Below are positions 1 through 8,099 of a stretch of DNA of 64,000 nucleotides, piece by piece. Position 1 is the first letter of the stretch. Each line of letters begins with the position of its first letter. The translations under genes and the position numbers were made by a program. Below the pieces are notes generated by a model. That model saw only the letters and a list, made by a program, of their open reading frames with translations. It ran no database searches and had not been told where the DNA came from. This stretch comes from Streptomyces sp. NBC_01317 (lineage in GTDB: Bacteria; Actinomycetota; Actinomycetes; Streptomycetales; Streptomycetaceae): assembly GCF_035961655.1 (NCBI RefSeq), contig NZ_CP108393.1:3951501-4015500 (forward strand), in the 5' to 3' direction.

Positions 1-44
1 AAGATCTCGCGGAAGGTGAGGGGCGTCTCGACGCGGTCGGTCAT
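1..44 (-). CDS. N-terminus of an unidentified protein, cut by window edge
   Basis: Only the first 14 codons are present, starting MTDRVETPLTFREI. The ATG overlaps the stop of the upstream 242-aa gene as ATGA, so it is translationally coupled and belongs to the same operon as the motif-bearing NTPase. Function cannot be judged from so few residues. Confidence 0.6.
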   Translation of the reverse strand, partial: MTDRVETPLTFREI

Positions 45-769
45 CCGCTCCTCCGTACGCGGCGCAGAGAGACCGTGGCAACCTGGCGACCACGACCTGA
101 GAATCCGACGCTCGTGGCGGTGTCGTCCACTCCCCAGGTCCGGGCCAGGGCACCCAGGCGCACTCCCTCGACACGGTGAGCGGGAACCGTGATCCGCACC
201 GTGGCCGAGAGCCCGGGGTGGCACGGGACTGGATCGTAATCAGCCTGCCAGTAGTCCGCTGCCTCCGCCTCGACGGGAGCGCGGCCGGCCCGCTCCACAT
301 CGTCCACGGCCCTTTCGAAGCGAGCGTGGCGCCACACGTCGTACACGCGTGAACAAGCTGAACGCAGCGCTGTCCCTCCGGGGTCGGGGTCATCCGCTGC
401 GAGGCCGGCCAGCGCTTCGAGGTAGCAGGTGATCAGTTCGGCTTCGACGTCGTCCCGTTCGGCGTGGAAACGCCAGGTGATCTTGTAGGCAGTGCGTCGC
501 AGCCCCGGGAGCCCCAGCCACACGACGGCCTCCGGCCAGTCGGGCCCGACCGCGTCGGAGTGGATGCGCTCCGCGATCTGGTGCCACAGGCTCGCGTGTG
601 CCTCGGAGTGCGCGGAGCGGTCGTACAGCAGTTGGCGGGCCCGCACCAGGGTCAGTGGTACGCCGGCCCGTTCCGACCCGTCGTAGAGACGTAACAGGGG
701 CGTGGGTTCACTGTCGGCGCAGTGACGCTCGACGGCGGCGAACACGCCGGGGTGAGGGGGAAGTGACAT
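41..769 (-). CDS. Unknown 242-aa protein, third gene of the second NTPase cassette
   Basis: I do not recognise the family. The protein is soluble with no signal peptide or membrane segment. Residues of about 85-150 are helical and read vaguely like a sigma-factor region 2 (ERDDVEAELITCYLEAL), but no diagnostic motif confirms this. The C-terminal 60 residues look like beta strands. The ATG is preceded by AGGAGG at good spacing, and the stop codon of the upstream NTPase lies inside that ribosome binding site, so translation is coupled. Its downstream neighbour overlaps it by ATGA. Unlike its four upstream relatives it carries no N-T-G-x-V-x-G-G-Q motif, so it may be an effector or accessory protein rather than a motif partner. 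Confidence 0.75.
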   Translation of the reverse strand: MSLPPHPGVFAAVERHCADSEPTPLLRLYDGSERAGVPLTLVRARQLLYDRSAHSEAHASLWHQIAERIHSDAVGPDWPEAVVWLGLPGLRRTAYKITWRFHAERDDVEAELITCYLEALAGLAADDPDPGGTALRSACSRVYDVWRHARFERAVDDVERAGRAPVEAEAADYWQADYDPVPCHPGLSATVRITVPAHRVEGVRLGALARTWGVDDTATSVGFSGRGRQVATVSLRRVRRSG

Positions 770-781
770 CGGTCCTCCTGG

Positions 782-2812
782 TCAATCGGATTTCGGGACA
801 GGTGATTCGCTGCGCCACGCCGCCAGCGCCCGGGCTGCCGACTCCTTGCCCGGCATCGCCTCCGGGCCTCTGTCGACGGCCAGAAGCCAGCGAAGAAAGC
901 CGGGTTGGCGGGCGGTCACCAAGCCATCGAGGAGTTCGCTCAGTGCCTGGGCCCGGTGCTCCGCACCGGCCGCCTCGGCACACCAGTCAAGGAGGGCATC
1001 GCGCATGGCCGCGAAAGTGGCCGACTCGTTCAGGGCATGTGCTGCCAGCTGAACCGTGCTGGATGCCAACTCGGCGTCTGTGAGGATCTGGTCGCTCCAC
1101 CAAGTGAGGTCCTTGCTAACCATCTTGGGAAAGCAGCGAGTCATCACCACAGTGGAGGCGCCCTCTGACCGCGTCCAGTCGCGCATCCGATGCAGGACGG
1201 TTGTCCTGGCGTCGGAGTCCCCGGCTTCGAAACGCCGCACCAGCGTCTCCGCGACGGCGGCGACGACGGACGGGTCGTCCGTGTCGTGGTCCTGGGTCGT
1301 CATGAGTCGTCCCAACAACCACAGGACTTGCTCTTCCGTGACCTGCCCGCGATCCGGGTGGCAGGCGTGGGCCACTGTCTCGCGCAGTGGCGCCTCGGTC
1401 GTGAGGCTCCACTGTTCGAGCAGGTCAGCTGCTGCCCGTCCCGCTGCCGGGTCCTGAACTGCCATCCCCAGGCACCATCCCGCTACCTGAGGAGCCGGAG
1501 GAGACGGAGACAGCGCGAGGTGACGCAGGTATTCCAAAGACCGGCCGCCGGTCGCCACCGCAATGGCGGCGACCGCCCGCCCGGCCCGTTCGACCTGCCC
1601 CTCCTCAGAGCCGGGGCTGGCGAGCCAGGAGTGCAGCAGGGGCACGAGATCCATGTGGTCACGGCACAGGACTTCCCACACGGCCTCGCTCACGGCGGGC
1701 CAGAAGAAGGACACCGTGTCCGTGGTCGCGTCCCCGGCGCACTGCGCACGGTACGCCCCGAGAAGCCGCAAGGTCTCAGGCCAGGGCCGCCGACCGGTAC
1801 CGGCCGCCGAGTGGCCGTACGCACTCCGGATGCCGGTTTCCCGCTCCTCCCCCGGTCCCGCCAGATGAAGCAGATCCCTGGCACGCTCCGTCACCACGCT
1901 GCGGTGTAGGCCTCCGTAGACGGTGACGGCAAGCAGGTCGGCGCGAAGGGCGGGATCCGTCTGGGCCCGGGCGATGACTTCGGCGCTCTCGGCCAGCGCC
2001 ACATGGTGTAACACCTCGGCGCCGGTGGCTCCGCCCTCGATACCCAGCCGGAGCACGGCCTCCGCCGCCCGCGCCGCGTAGCGGGGTGGCAGTCCTTCGG
2101 GTAGCAGCTCGTCGAGTTGGCCCGGCTCCAGGGCCCGCAGCCACCCGGCGCACGCTTCCTCGTTGGAGGAGGCGTCGGCGAGATGGGCGCTGAAGACCTT
2201 TCGTGCGTCCGGTGGGTGGTGGTGCACCACCGGCATGCCCAGGTGGTCCGCCAATGCGCCGGCCAGCCCTGGGGCATCCGTTAGCACGATGATCAGACGC
2301 GCCCCGGCCTCGGCCAGGGTTGTCTCGAGGCGGGACAGCTCCCATGCCCGGAGTGCGAACGGGTCCGGGGGCTCCATCACCAGGTATCCGTGCACCCCCT
2401 GAGCCCGCGGCCCCCACCGGGAGAAGTTGACGGCGCCGTCCACCTGGACGAGCACGGGCTCCTCACCGCCATGGGCCAGCAGGTTAAGGGCATGTGTCTC
2501 ACGTCCTGTCCCTGGCTCACCGAGGAGCACGGTGATGCCGGAGTCGAGTGCGGCAAGCGCGTCCTTGAAGCGAGGCGGCGGCACAAAGCGCCGTCTCGCG
2601 GTCTCCAGGTGCTTGGCCCGTACGGGGCCCTGCCTCATCGGCCTCGCGGCCGTGCCGCCGTCGGCCGGGTGGGACACGGTATGCCGCTGACCGCCCGTCA
2701 CCAGGCCGGTATTGACAGTGCCGTGCGGAGCTACGACCACCATCTCCCGGCCGGCCAACGCTGCTACGAGGGCGTCGAGGTCTCTGCCTTGAGGAATCTC
2801 AGATGTCCCCAT
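782..2812 (-). CDS. Large NTPase-like protein with N-terminal NTGxVxGGQ motif (cassette 2)
   Basis: The protein is 676 aa from the ATG at 2812, chosen because GGAG lies just upstream; a GTG at 2821 is an alternative. Residues about 28-46 carry the motif G-T-V-N-T-G-L-V-T-G-G-Q. Residues 98-106 form a P-loop-like GEPGTGRET in which the Walker A lysine is arginine. A hydrophobic strand LIIVLTD follows near residue 165. The remaining 450 residues are helical, HEAT- or TPR-like. It is paralogous with the 725-aa protein at 4157-6334: both share the motif, the G-x-P-G-[ST]-G-R loop and a GYLV segment. It overlaps the 81-aa gene by 14 bp. I infer a STAND-like signalling NTPase of a conflict system; ATP hydrolysis is unproven. 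Confidence 0.75.
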   Translation of the reverse strand: MGTSEIPQGRDLDALVAALAGREMVVVAPHGTVNTGLVTGGQRHTVSHPADGGTAARPMRQGPVRAKHLETARRRFVPPPRFKDALAALDSGITVLLGEPGTGRETHALNLLAHGGEEPVLVQVDGAVNFSRWGPRAQGVHGYLVMEPPDPFALRAWELSRLETTLAEAGARLIIVLTDAPGLAGALADHLGMPVVHHHPPDARKVFSAHLADASSNEEACAGWLRALEPGQLDELLPEGLPPRYAARAAEAVLRLGIEGGATGAEVLHHVALAESAEVIARAQTDPALRADLLAVTVYGGLHRSVVTERARDLLHLAGPGEERETGIRSAYGHSAAGTGRRPWPETLRLLGAYRAQCAGDATTDTVSFFWPAVSEAVWEVLCRDHMDLVPLLHSWLASPGSEEGQVERAGRAVAAIAVATGGRSLEYLRHLALSPSPPAPQVAGWCLGMAVQDPAAGRAAADLLEQWSLTTEAPLRETVAHACHPDRGQVTEEQVLWLLGRLMTTQDHDTDDPSVVAAVAETLVRRFEAGDSDARTTVLHRMRDWTRSEGASTVVMTRCFPKMVSKDLTWWSDQILTDAELASSTVQLAAHALNESATFAAMRDALLDWCAEAAGAEHRAQALSELLDGLVTARQPGFLRWLLAVDRGPEAMPGKESAARALAAWRSESPVPKSD

Positions 2813-3044
2813 CAGCTCCACCGTTGACGTGGCCGGGAAGCTCGATGGTGGTGACGTGCTGCCCGCCGTGGACGGTGCCGGTGTTGATGATCCCGCGTTC
2901 GGCCTTCAGGACCGTCGCCGGGGAGGCGTCCGTCTCAAGGGCCGTGTCCGGCACCGCGCGACGGGCGGCCACCGACTCCGCGGTCTCCTGCGGTCGGAGG
3001 AACGCGATGACGTCGTCCGTACTGTGATTCTCTTCTACTCGCAT
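2799..3044 (-). CDS. 81-aa adaptor-like protein bearing the NTGTVHGGQ motif
   Basis: This is a small protein starting at ATG 3044 (MRVEENHSTD) with AAGGG upstream; an upstream GTG at 3068 would add eight residues. The first 50 residues are acidic and helical. Residues 51-64 read GIINTGTVHGGQHV, the same motif as in the flanking NTPases and the cyclase, followed by a glycine-rich tail. There is no catalytic domain, which suggests the protein exists mainly to present the motif. Its 3' end overlaps the start of the NTPase gene, so the two are made together. It is the first gene after the terminator at 3205-3240 and probably heads its own transcript. Confidence 0.7.
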   Translation of the reverse strand: MRVEENHSTDDVIAFLRPQETAESVAARRAVPDTALETDASPATVLKAERGIINTGTVHGGQHVTTIELPGHVNGGADGDI

Positions 3045-3204
3045 GTTGCCCTTCAATGCTCTGGGCACTCGGAAAGTGGATCGAGCACCCGTCTCCTGGA
3101 CGAATCGAGAATCCCGCGTATCGGTCCACGCGTCCGTTCCCGAGGCCCAGAAACGAGGTGACCGTGGTCACATAAAAGGACTCGCGGAATCTCATGCAAC
3201 GAAA

Positions 3205-3240
3205 GAGCGAGTGCGCTGCCCGAAGACAGCGCACTCGCTC
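3205..3240 (-). terminator. Strong stem-loop terminator between the two cassettes
   Basis: A perfect 14-bp inverted repeat (GAGCGAGTGCGCTG and its complement) flanks an 8-nt loop. On the minus strand it is followed by TTTCGTTG. It lies 33 bp beyond the stop of the 295-aa gene, separating cassette 1 from the 81-aa/NTPase cassette. Confidence 0.85.
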
Positions 3241-3272
3241 ATTGATTCGATTGTCGAGCTCAAATCCTGATG

Positions 3273-4160
3273 TCAGATGACCCCGTCGGGAACGGGACGG
3301 CCGAGCGCGGAGATCCGATCCCGCAAGATGTAGGAGATCTCTTTGCGCTCCTGATCGGTCAGCGTGCCCAGCAGTAGGGCCAATTCCTCCTGCCAGTCAC
3401 TGCGCGGCGGGCTCAGCAGACTCTGGTGGTCGACCGACCAGTCCAGCACCTGGCGCACCTGGTCGGGATGTCTGAGGAGCCAGAGCGCCGCCAGGGACAC
3501 CGGCCCGGCGTGCAGCGCTTGGAGGCAGAACTCGTACTCGCCACGACGGCTGGTCGTCCACGAGTAGCGGACTCCCTCGCCCTGCTCCTGACCGAGCAGC
3601 AGCTCCTCGGCGCTTTCACGGAGTCGTACGTCGAACACTCGGTAGCTCAGGCCGGTTTCGTCCAAGCGCTGAGGCACGCCAAGGTACTGCATGATCTCCG
3701 GAGCCCCCAGCCCGCTGCCGCCCGCCGCTTGTGCCTCGGCCAGGTGGTGCAGGGCGCCGGTGAGATGGGTCCGCACGACATGCCAGCCGTGCACGGTCCT
3801 CGTGCGCACGACGCGTACGGGAGCGTGGACCCACCACGAGACCCACAGTTCCACCGATTCCGTTCCATATACGGTAGGCAGGCCAACCGCCCGCGTGGTG
3901 TCCACATGCTCGGTCGTGTCCACCCGGAAGACGTCGGTGTACCGTCCGCCCAGGCCGGGCGGAGGCGCCTCGTCCGGCACGGGTCCGTAGGATCCGGCGT
4001 CGTCCGGATCCCCGCCCCAGCCGAGAAAGCGGTATTCCCCGGCCTCGTCCCTGAGTACCAGGGACCAGTCCCTGGTCGCGGACCAGCGCTGACGAAGGAT
4101 CTCCCGCCAGGGTGGGCCGGGAACCCGGAAGTAAAGACGCTCGGTCGACTCGTCACTCAT
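3273..4160 (-). CDS. Unknown 295-aa protein, last gene of cassette 1
   Basis: The family is not recognised. The protein is soluble, rich in Trp and Arg, and has no signal peptide. A central segment around residues 75-150 (VELWVSWWVHAPVRVVR and onward) weakly recalls the strand-helix pattern of SPFH/PHB domains, but that is only an impression. The C-terminal 100 residues are helical with acidic and basic heptads. The start codon overlaps the NTPase stop by ATGA, so the two are coupled and probably work together. It lacks the NTGxVxGGQ motif, like the 242-aa protein in the equivalent third position of the other cassette, which suggests that this position holds a variable effector or sensor. Confidence 0.75.
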   Translation of the reverse strand: MSDESTERLYFRVPGPPWREILRQRWSATRDWSLVLRDEAGEYRFLGWGGDPDDAGSYGPVPDEAPPPGLGGRYTDVFRVDTTEHVDTTRAVGLPTVYGTESVELWVSWWVHAPVRVVRTRTVHGWHVVRTHLTGALHHLAEAQAAGGSGLGAPEIMQYLGVPQRLDETGLSYRVFDVRLRESAEELLLGQEQGEGVRYSWTTSRRGEYEFCLQALHAGPVSLAALWLLRHPDQVRQVLDWSVDHQSLLSPPRSDWQEELALLLGTLTDQERKEISYILRDRISALGRPVPDGVI

Positions 4161-6334
4161 GCTGCCTCCCCTCGTTCACCGGCGCGCCACCTGCTGAGCG
4201 AAGCCCGCGCCGTGTTCAGTCCGGCCCACCCGTCAGCGCCCGTCTCATCCATTTCGACGAACAACCCGAATTCACCGAATTGCATGGCGCGGGCCAATGC
4301 GGTAAACAGCTTTTCCACCGCGCGGAACTGCGTTTCGTCCCACCGCGCCCAGTCGGCCCAGCGTAGTAATGCCGAACAGGTCACGTCGAACGACCTCTCT
4401 GTGTTCAACGCACGGCGGACGATTTCCACTATCGACTCCGCTTCCGGAGTCTCATCCGCGAGTCTCCGCATGAACCACGCCGGGAACTGAAGCAACTGGC
4501 CGAAGAGCGAAAGCACCTGTTCCGCGTCGCATCGCTCCGCGTCCAGCCATTCGACCAGCCGACCGAACACCTTCGCTTCGTTGCCTGCCTGGAAAAGGCT
4601 CAGGAGCGCCACCCGCACGGCCAGCAGAACCTTGCCGTCGTCGTCCTGGCCTTTCTCGCCAGGACGGCTCCGCACACCGAGGAGGAGATCGTGAAGAAGC
4701 CGCAGGGCCAGGTCCGGACGTGAGAGCCCGAACTCCGCACCGCAGGCATACGCCACCGTCGTTCTCAGGGGCACGCCGGCCGCCAGGCTCCAGCGCTGGA
4801 GGCGATAGCGCACCTCCGCGACGAGTACCGGGTCCTCGGCCGCGATGCCCAGCGCGTTCGCCGCGATGAGACGGCTGGTCGTGCGGTCCGATTCGGCGAG
4901 AGCCTGGATGTGCCGCAGTGCGCGCCGTCCGCCTCCCCACCTCGCCGCCCTGCCCATGAACTGGCCAACTGGCCGGGTGAGTTCGGTGGTGCGCTCCACT
5001 TCCCGCAGCCACTCGACCAGAAGGTCCGACAGCTGCCCGTACTCACGCCACACATGTCTGAGCACTGCCTCGGCCTGCCGGTGCCTGACGAACACGACCC
5101 CTTGCACAGTGTGTGCGTAGGCTCCCTCCGTACTGATCGCGCGTTGCTGGCGCACGGCGCGAACGATGTGCAGCAGATCCGTCAGGGACCGCCGGAAGAC
5201 AAAGTCCGGGTTGGGACGCCCGCTCTTATCAGCTCCTGAGGCGCCCGTCGGCGGCAGCTCCGCCGTCAGACGCCCTTCGGACAGCTTCAGCAAGCGGGTG
5301 GCTTCCTCCCTGACGAGTCGGTGGTCCAAGCCCTCGTAGACGGAGGCAGCCAGCAAGAAGGCCAGGGCATCCGGGTCGCCGCGCAACTCCCTCATGAGTT
5401 CGGGAACTTCCTGCTCGGCCCGGTAGCTCAGCCGGTCACCCAGGTCACCGAGCGCGTCCGGGTCACCATCAGCCGTCACGATGGCCGTGACCAGCTCCAC
5501 CACCTCGGCCGGCACCAGCTCCGGGACCAGCAGGTCGCTCAGCTCATGGCGCCGGTTCAGCGCCGACAGCAGACGCTCCCGCTCCCGCTGATCCGGAACC
5601 ACCTTCTCGAAGTAGCCGCCGAAGACCATGGCGGGCGGGGGCGGTACGCAATGCATGGGACGGACGTGCAAGTCCTGTTCGAGGCGGCGCAGCAGCGCCG
5701 CGTCATCGGGCAGTATGATCACCATGTGTGCCTTGGCCTTCTCAAGCAGTGAGCGCACATGTCCTAGGACACCGGGGCCGAGAGGCCGGGACGGGAACAG
5801 GCCGTCCACCAGGTAGCCGCGCGCCGACGGATCGGTTGGCCGCCAGCGGTCCAGTTCGGTGACGCTGTCCAGTGCCACCACCAGGGACCCCTCCCCACAG
5901 CGCTCGCGCAGAAGGTTCAGCGCCACGGTCCGCCGGCCCGAACCGGGGCGCCCGGCCAGGAAGAGCGGACCGTCCTTCAGCTCTGCGAAGGCCTCGCCGA
6001 ACCAGTCGGGCCGCGCAAATCCGAAGGCAGCGGCCTGTACCTCCGCCTCCGGAACGGGTCCCTCGCGCACCGTGCCTTGCCGGGGTTCCTGCCCTTCGTT
6101 CACGGGCCCGTTGTGCACACGCTGGCCGCCGTGGACAGCTCCGGAATTGAAGTTTCCTTGCGGGGCGTACACAAACGAGAGTGGACTCCCCGCGGCCGCG
6201 CCAATGGCGTCGAGCAACTCGGGGACGTCGTGCTCGGCCTCGGTACGCGACGGTCCGTCGTCGGGTGGCGTCTCCGGCACGGCCGATGCCGAACCGGGCG
6301 GCTCCGCCGACTGCGGCTCCTCGTCCGGGGTCAC
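4157..6334 (-). CDS. Large NTPase-like protein with N-terminal NSGAVHGGQ motif (cassette 1)
   Basis: The protein is 725 aa. Residues 1-40 are an acidic, proline-rich disordered leader. Residues 60-73 carry the shared motif (GNFNSGAVHGGQRV). Residues 128-136 are a P-loop-like GRPGSGRRT with Arg replacing the canonical Lys, followed by strand VVALDS and a hydrophobic strand AHMVIILPDD resembling a Walker B strand. The C-terminal 450 residues are helical repeats. It starts inside the stop of the cyclase gene (ATGA) and its own stop overlaps the 295-aa gene, so all three are one translational unit. The paralogue at 782-2812 has the same order of parts. A role as signal-transducing STAND-like NTPase is inferred. 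Confidence 0.78.
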   Translation of the reverse strand: MTPDEEPQSAEPPGSASAVPETPPDDGPSRTEAEHDVPELLDAIGAAAGSPLSFVYAPQGNFNSGAVHGGQRVHNGPVNEGQEPRQGTVREGPVPEAEVQAAAFGFARPDWFGEAFAELKDGPLFLAGRPGSGRRTVALNLLRERCGEGSLVVALDSVTELDRWRPTDPSARGYLVDGLFPSRPLGPGVLGHVRSLLEKAKAHMVIILPDDAALLRRLEQDLHVRPMHCVPPPPAMVFGGYFEKVVPDQRERERLLSALNRRHELSDLLVPELVPAEVVELVTAIVTADGDPDALGDLGDRLSYRAEQEVPELMRELRGDPDALAFLLAASVYEGLDHRLVREEATRLLKLSEGRLTAELPPTGASGADKSGRPNPDFVFRRSLTDLLHIVRAVRQQRAISTEGAYAHTVQGVVFVRHRQAEAVLRHVWREYGQLSDLLVEWLREVERTTELTRPVGQFMGRAARWGGGRRALRHIQALAESDRTTSRLIAANALGIAAEDPVLVAEVRYRLQRWSLAAGVPLRTTVAYACGAEFGLSRPDLALRLLHDLLLGVRSRPGEKGQDDDGKVLLAVRVALLSLFQAGNEAKVFGRLVEWLDAERCDAEQVLSLFGQLLQFPAWFMRRLADETPEAESIVEIVRRALNTERSFDVTCSALLRWADWARWDETQFRAVEKLFTALARAMQFGEFGLFVEMDETGADGWAGLNTARASLSRWRAGERGEAA

Positions 6335-7254
6335 TGCCGCCCCTGGTACTTGTTGCCGCGGACCTGATCCCCCTGAAAACCGCGGACACGGCCGGCCTTG
6401 TTGCCCTCAATGTGATCGCCGGCGACATTGCGGTTGGCCACGCTCTGTCCACCGTGGACCGTGCCGGTGTTGATGTTGCCGCTGGGGGCGCTGTTCCTCA
6501 CCTGAGGAGTCGGTGTGTCGTCGTACTGCTGCGGACGGACCGCTTCCGGCACGGACTCCTCGGTGGTGTCGGCGACCGAGGTCTCCTGGTAGAGCGGCCC
6601 GGACGGCTGGGGTACGTAGATCCAGGCGCGCTGGGAGAACGGCTTGCCGTCGACCGTTGCGGCCACCTCAACGAAATGGTCGGGATGGCGTCCGGTGTAC
6701 CCACCGGCGACGGCGTCCTCGTAACAGCGGTCGGAAAGGATCGCCGCGACGTGGGTGATGTTCTCCTTGTGAGAGGCAAGCACAGCCTTGACGGGACGTG
6801 AGTCGAGCAGGCGATGCGTGTCGTTGCGCGCCGTGCCATTGCCGCTGAACTCGTCGCCGGTGTCGGGCAGCGGGCCGACATGCACACTGGCTCGGAGCCT
6901 GATCGGCATCGCCCCATAGGACAGGACGTTGTAATCGGTCAGTACGTCCTGAAGTGTGAGGAGCAGAGGGTGGATCACGAAGGACATCCGTGCGGGGTCG
7001 AACCCGAAGACGTAGCCGTCGCCGGTCGAGGCGGGGAATGTGCGGTCCTCCCAGAGATCCCCCAGTTCTGCCCTGGACAGCGCGGTCTTGAGAAGCTCCG
7101 GTACGGCCCGGCTGACGGCTTCGTGCTCGATCGCCGAGCGTCCCGTGAAGTCCTTGGCGTCCACGGCCAGGATGCCCCGGTAGGCAGGCAGCGGACGGCT
7201 CTGGGTGTAGGGGCGGACGATTCGCCGGGGCAGTTCGCTGCTGAACTCGTGCAT
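6331..7254 (-). CDS. Class III nucleotidyl cyclase-like protein with C-terminal NTGTVHGGQ motif
   Basis: The protein is 307 aa, with AGGAG five bases before the ATG. Residues 24-165 match a class III cyclase homology domain: strand GILAVDAKDFTG with Asp32 and Asp35, then STGDGYVFGF with Asp79 in the second metal position, the LRASVHVGPL strand, and N-x-x-x-R (Asn144, Arg148) in the transition-state position. The usual metal and Asn/Arg residues are therefore present and activity is plausible; the base preference is unknown. The last 55 residues hold GNINTGTVHGGQSV followed by two G-D-x-[IV]-x-G-N-K repeats. It is coupled by ATGA to the NTPase and lies 81 bp after a Crp-family gene. A cyclic-nucleotide second messenger role is inferred. 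Confidence 0.75.
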   Translation of the reverse strand: MHEFSSELPRRIVRPYTQSRPLPAYRGILAVDAKDFTGRSAIEHEAVSRAVPELLKTALSRAELGDLWEDRTFPASTGDGYVFGFDPARMSFVIHPLLLTLQDVLTDYNVLSYGAMPIRLRASVHVGPLPDTGDEFSGNGTARNDTHRLLDSRPVKAVLASHKENITHVAAILSDRCYEDAVAGGYTGRHPDHFVEVAATVDGKPFSQRAWIYVPQPSGPLYQETSVADTTEESVPEAVRPQQYDDTPTPQVRNSAPSGNINTGTVHGGQSVANRNVAGDHIEGNKAGRVRGFQGDQVRGNKYQGRQ

Positions 7255-7335
7255 GTCACTCCTCTGTGAAGCCCAACGGATCTCTGGTAGATCGGGCCGG
7301 GGCGCTCGTGCGTGCGGTGGCTCGCGTTTCGAGCT

Positions 7336-8058
7336 TCACAGTGAGCGCGGAAACGTTCGGCGCCGCAGGACCGGACGAGGAGTGACGTGGAGCACATCGC
7401 GTACCGGGGTGGCATGGCCGGCGATCATCTCGCGCAGCCCTTCCACCCCGATCACTTCGATCCGGCGTTTCCCGGCCTCCACTAGATCCTGGCCGAGCCG
7501 CTCCAGCGCCTTACTGACGGCCTTGCGGCCCACACCGATGTGCTGTGCCAGGTCTTCCCTGGTGAGGTCGAAGGATCGCTCTCCGCCAGACACCTCGACC
7601 AGACGAAGCAGGGCCACGGCGAGCCGCTCGTGCACGGCCCCGTCATGGATCTCGGTCTGCTCCAGCAGACGACGGGAGGCCATCACGGCGAGCGGATAGG
7701 CGAGCCGGTGATTTTCCACGAAGCGCCTGAAATCCTCTCCAGGGACGAGAGCTGCTTTGCATTTGCTTATTGTCCACACACTGGCCATTCGCACACCCAC
7801 ACCCTGAAGCGCCATCTCGCCCAGGATCTCGCCGGGCCCGCGGAAGGCGAGCAGCCGCTGCCGCCCGTCGCGGTCGGTTCGAACGACTTTCACCAACCCA
7901 CTGACCAGTGCGAGTACGTGAGTACCCTCTTCGCCTTGGCGCAGCAGCACTCGTCCGGCCAGGTAGGTGTGGTTCGTATATCGCGTCAGCTCGACCCACT
8001 CCTCGTGCGGCACCAGAGCACGAAGAGGCGACAGCGAGAGGGGGTAATCTTCGCTCAT
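7336..8058 (-). CDS. Crp/Fnr-family cyclic-nucleotide-responsive transcription regulator
   Basis: From ATG 8058 the product is 240 aa. Residues 10-130 form a cNMP-binding jelly roll (AGRVLLRQGEEGTHVLALVSG, then FRGPGEILGEMAL), the middle is the dimerisation helix (MASRRLLEQTEIH), and the C-terminus is a Crp-type winged helix with LTREDLAQHIGVGRKAVSKAL as recognition unit. The reading frame stays open upstream through an ABC ATPase remnant, but the family length supports starting at MSEDYP. No strong ribosome binding site is visible, so the start is not certain. It is on the same strand and just upstream of a class III cyclase gene, which makes it the obvious candidate to sense that cyclase's product or to control the cassette. 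Confidence 0.85.
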   Translation of the reverse strand: MSEDYPLSLSPLRALVPHEEWVELTRYTNHTYLAGRVLLRQGEEGTHVLALVSGLVKVVRTDRDGRQRLLAFRGPGEILGEMALQGVGVRMASVWTISKCKAALVPGEDFRRFVENHRLAYPLAVMASRRLLEQTEIHDGAVHERLAVALLRLVEVSGGERSFDLTREDLAQHIGVGRKAVSKALERLGQDLVEAGKRRIEVIGVEGLREMIAGHATPVRDVLHVTPRPVLRRRTFPRSL

Positions 8059-8099
8059 GCGATCACGGTAGAGGAGGAGCCCTCCGAGTAAGTGCCGAA

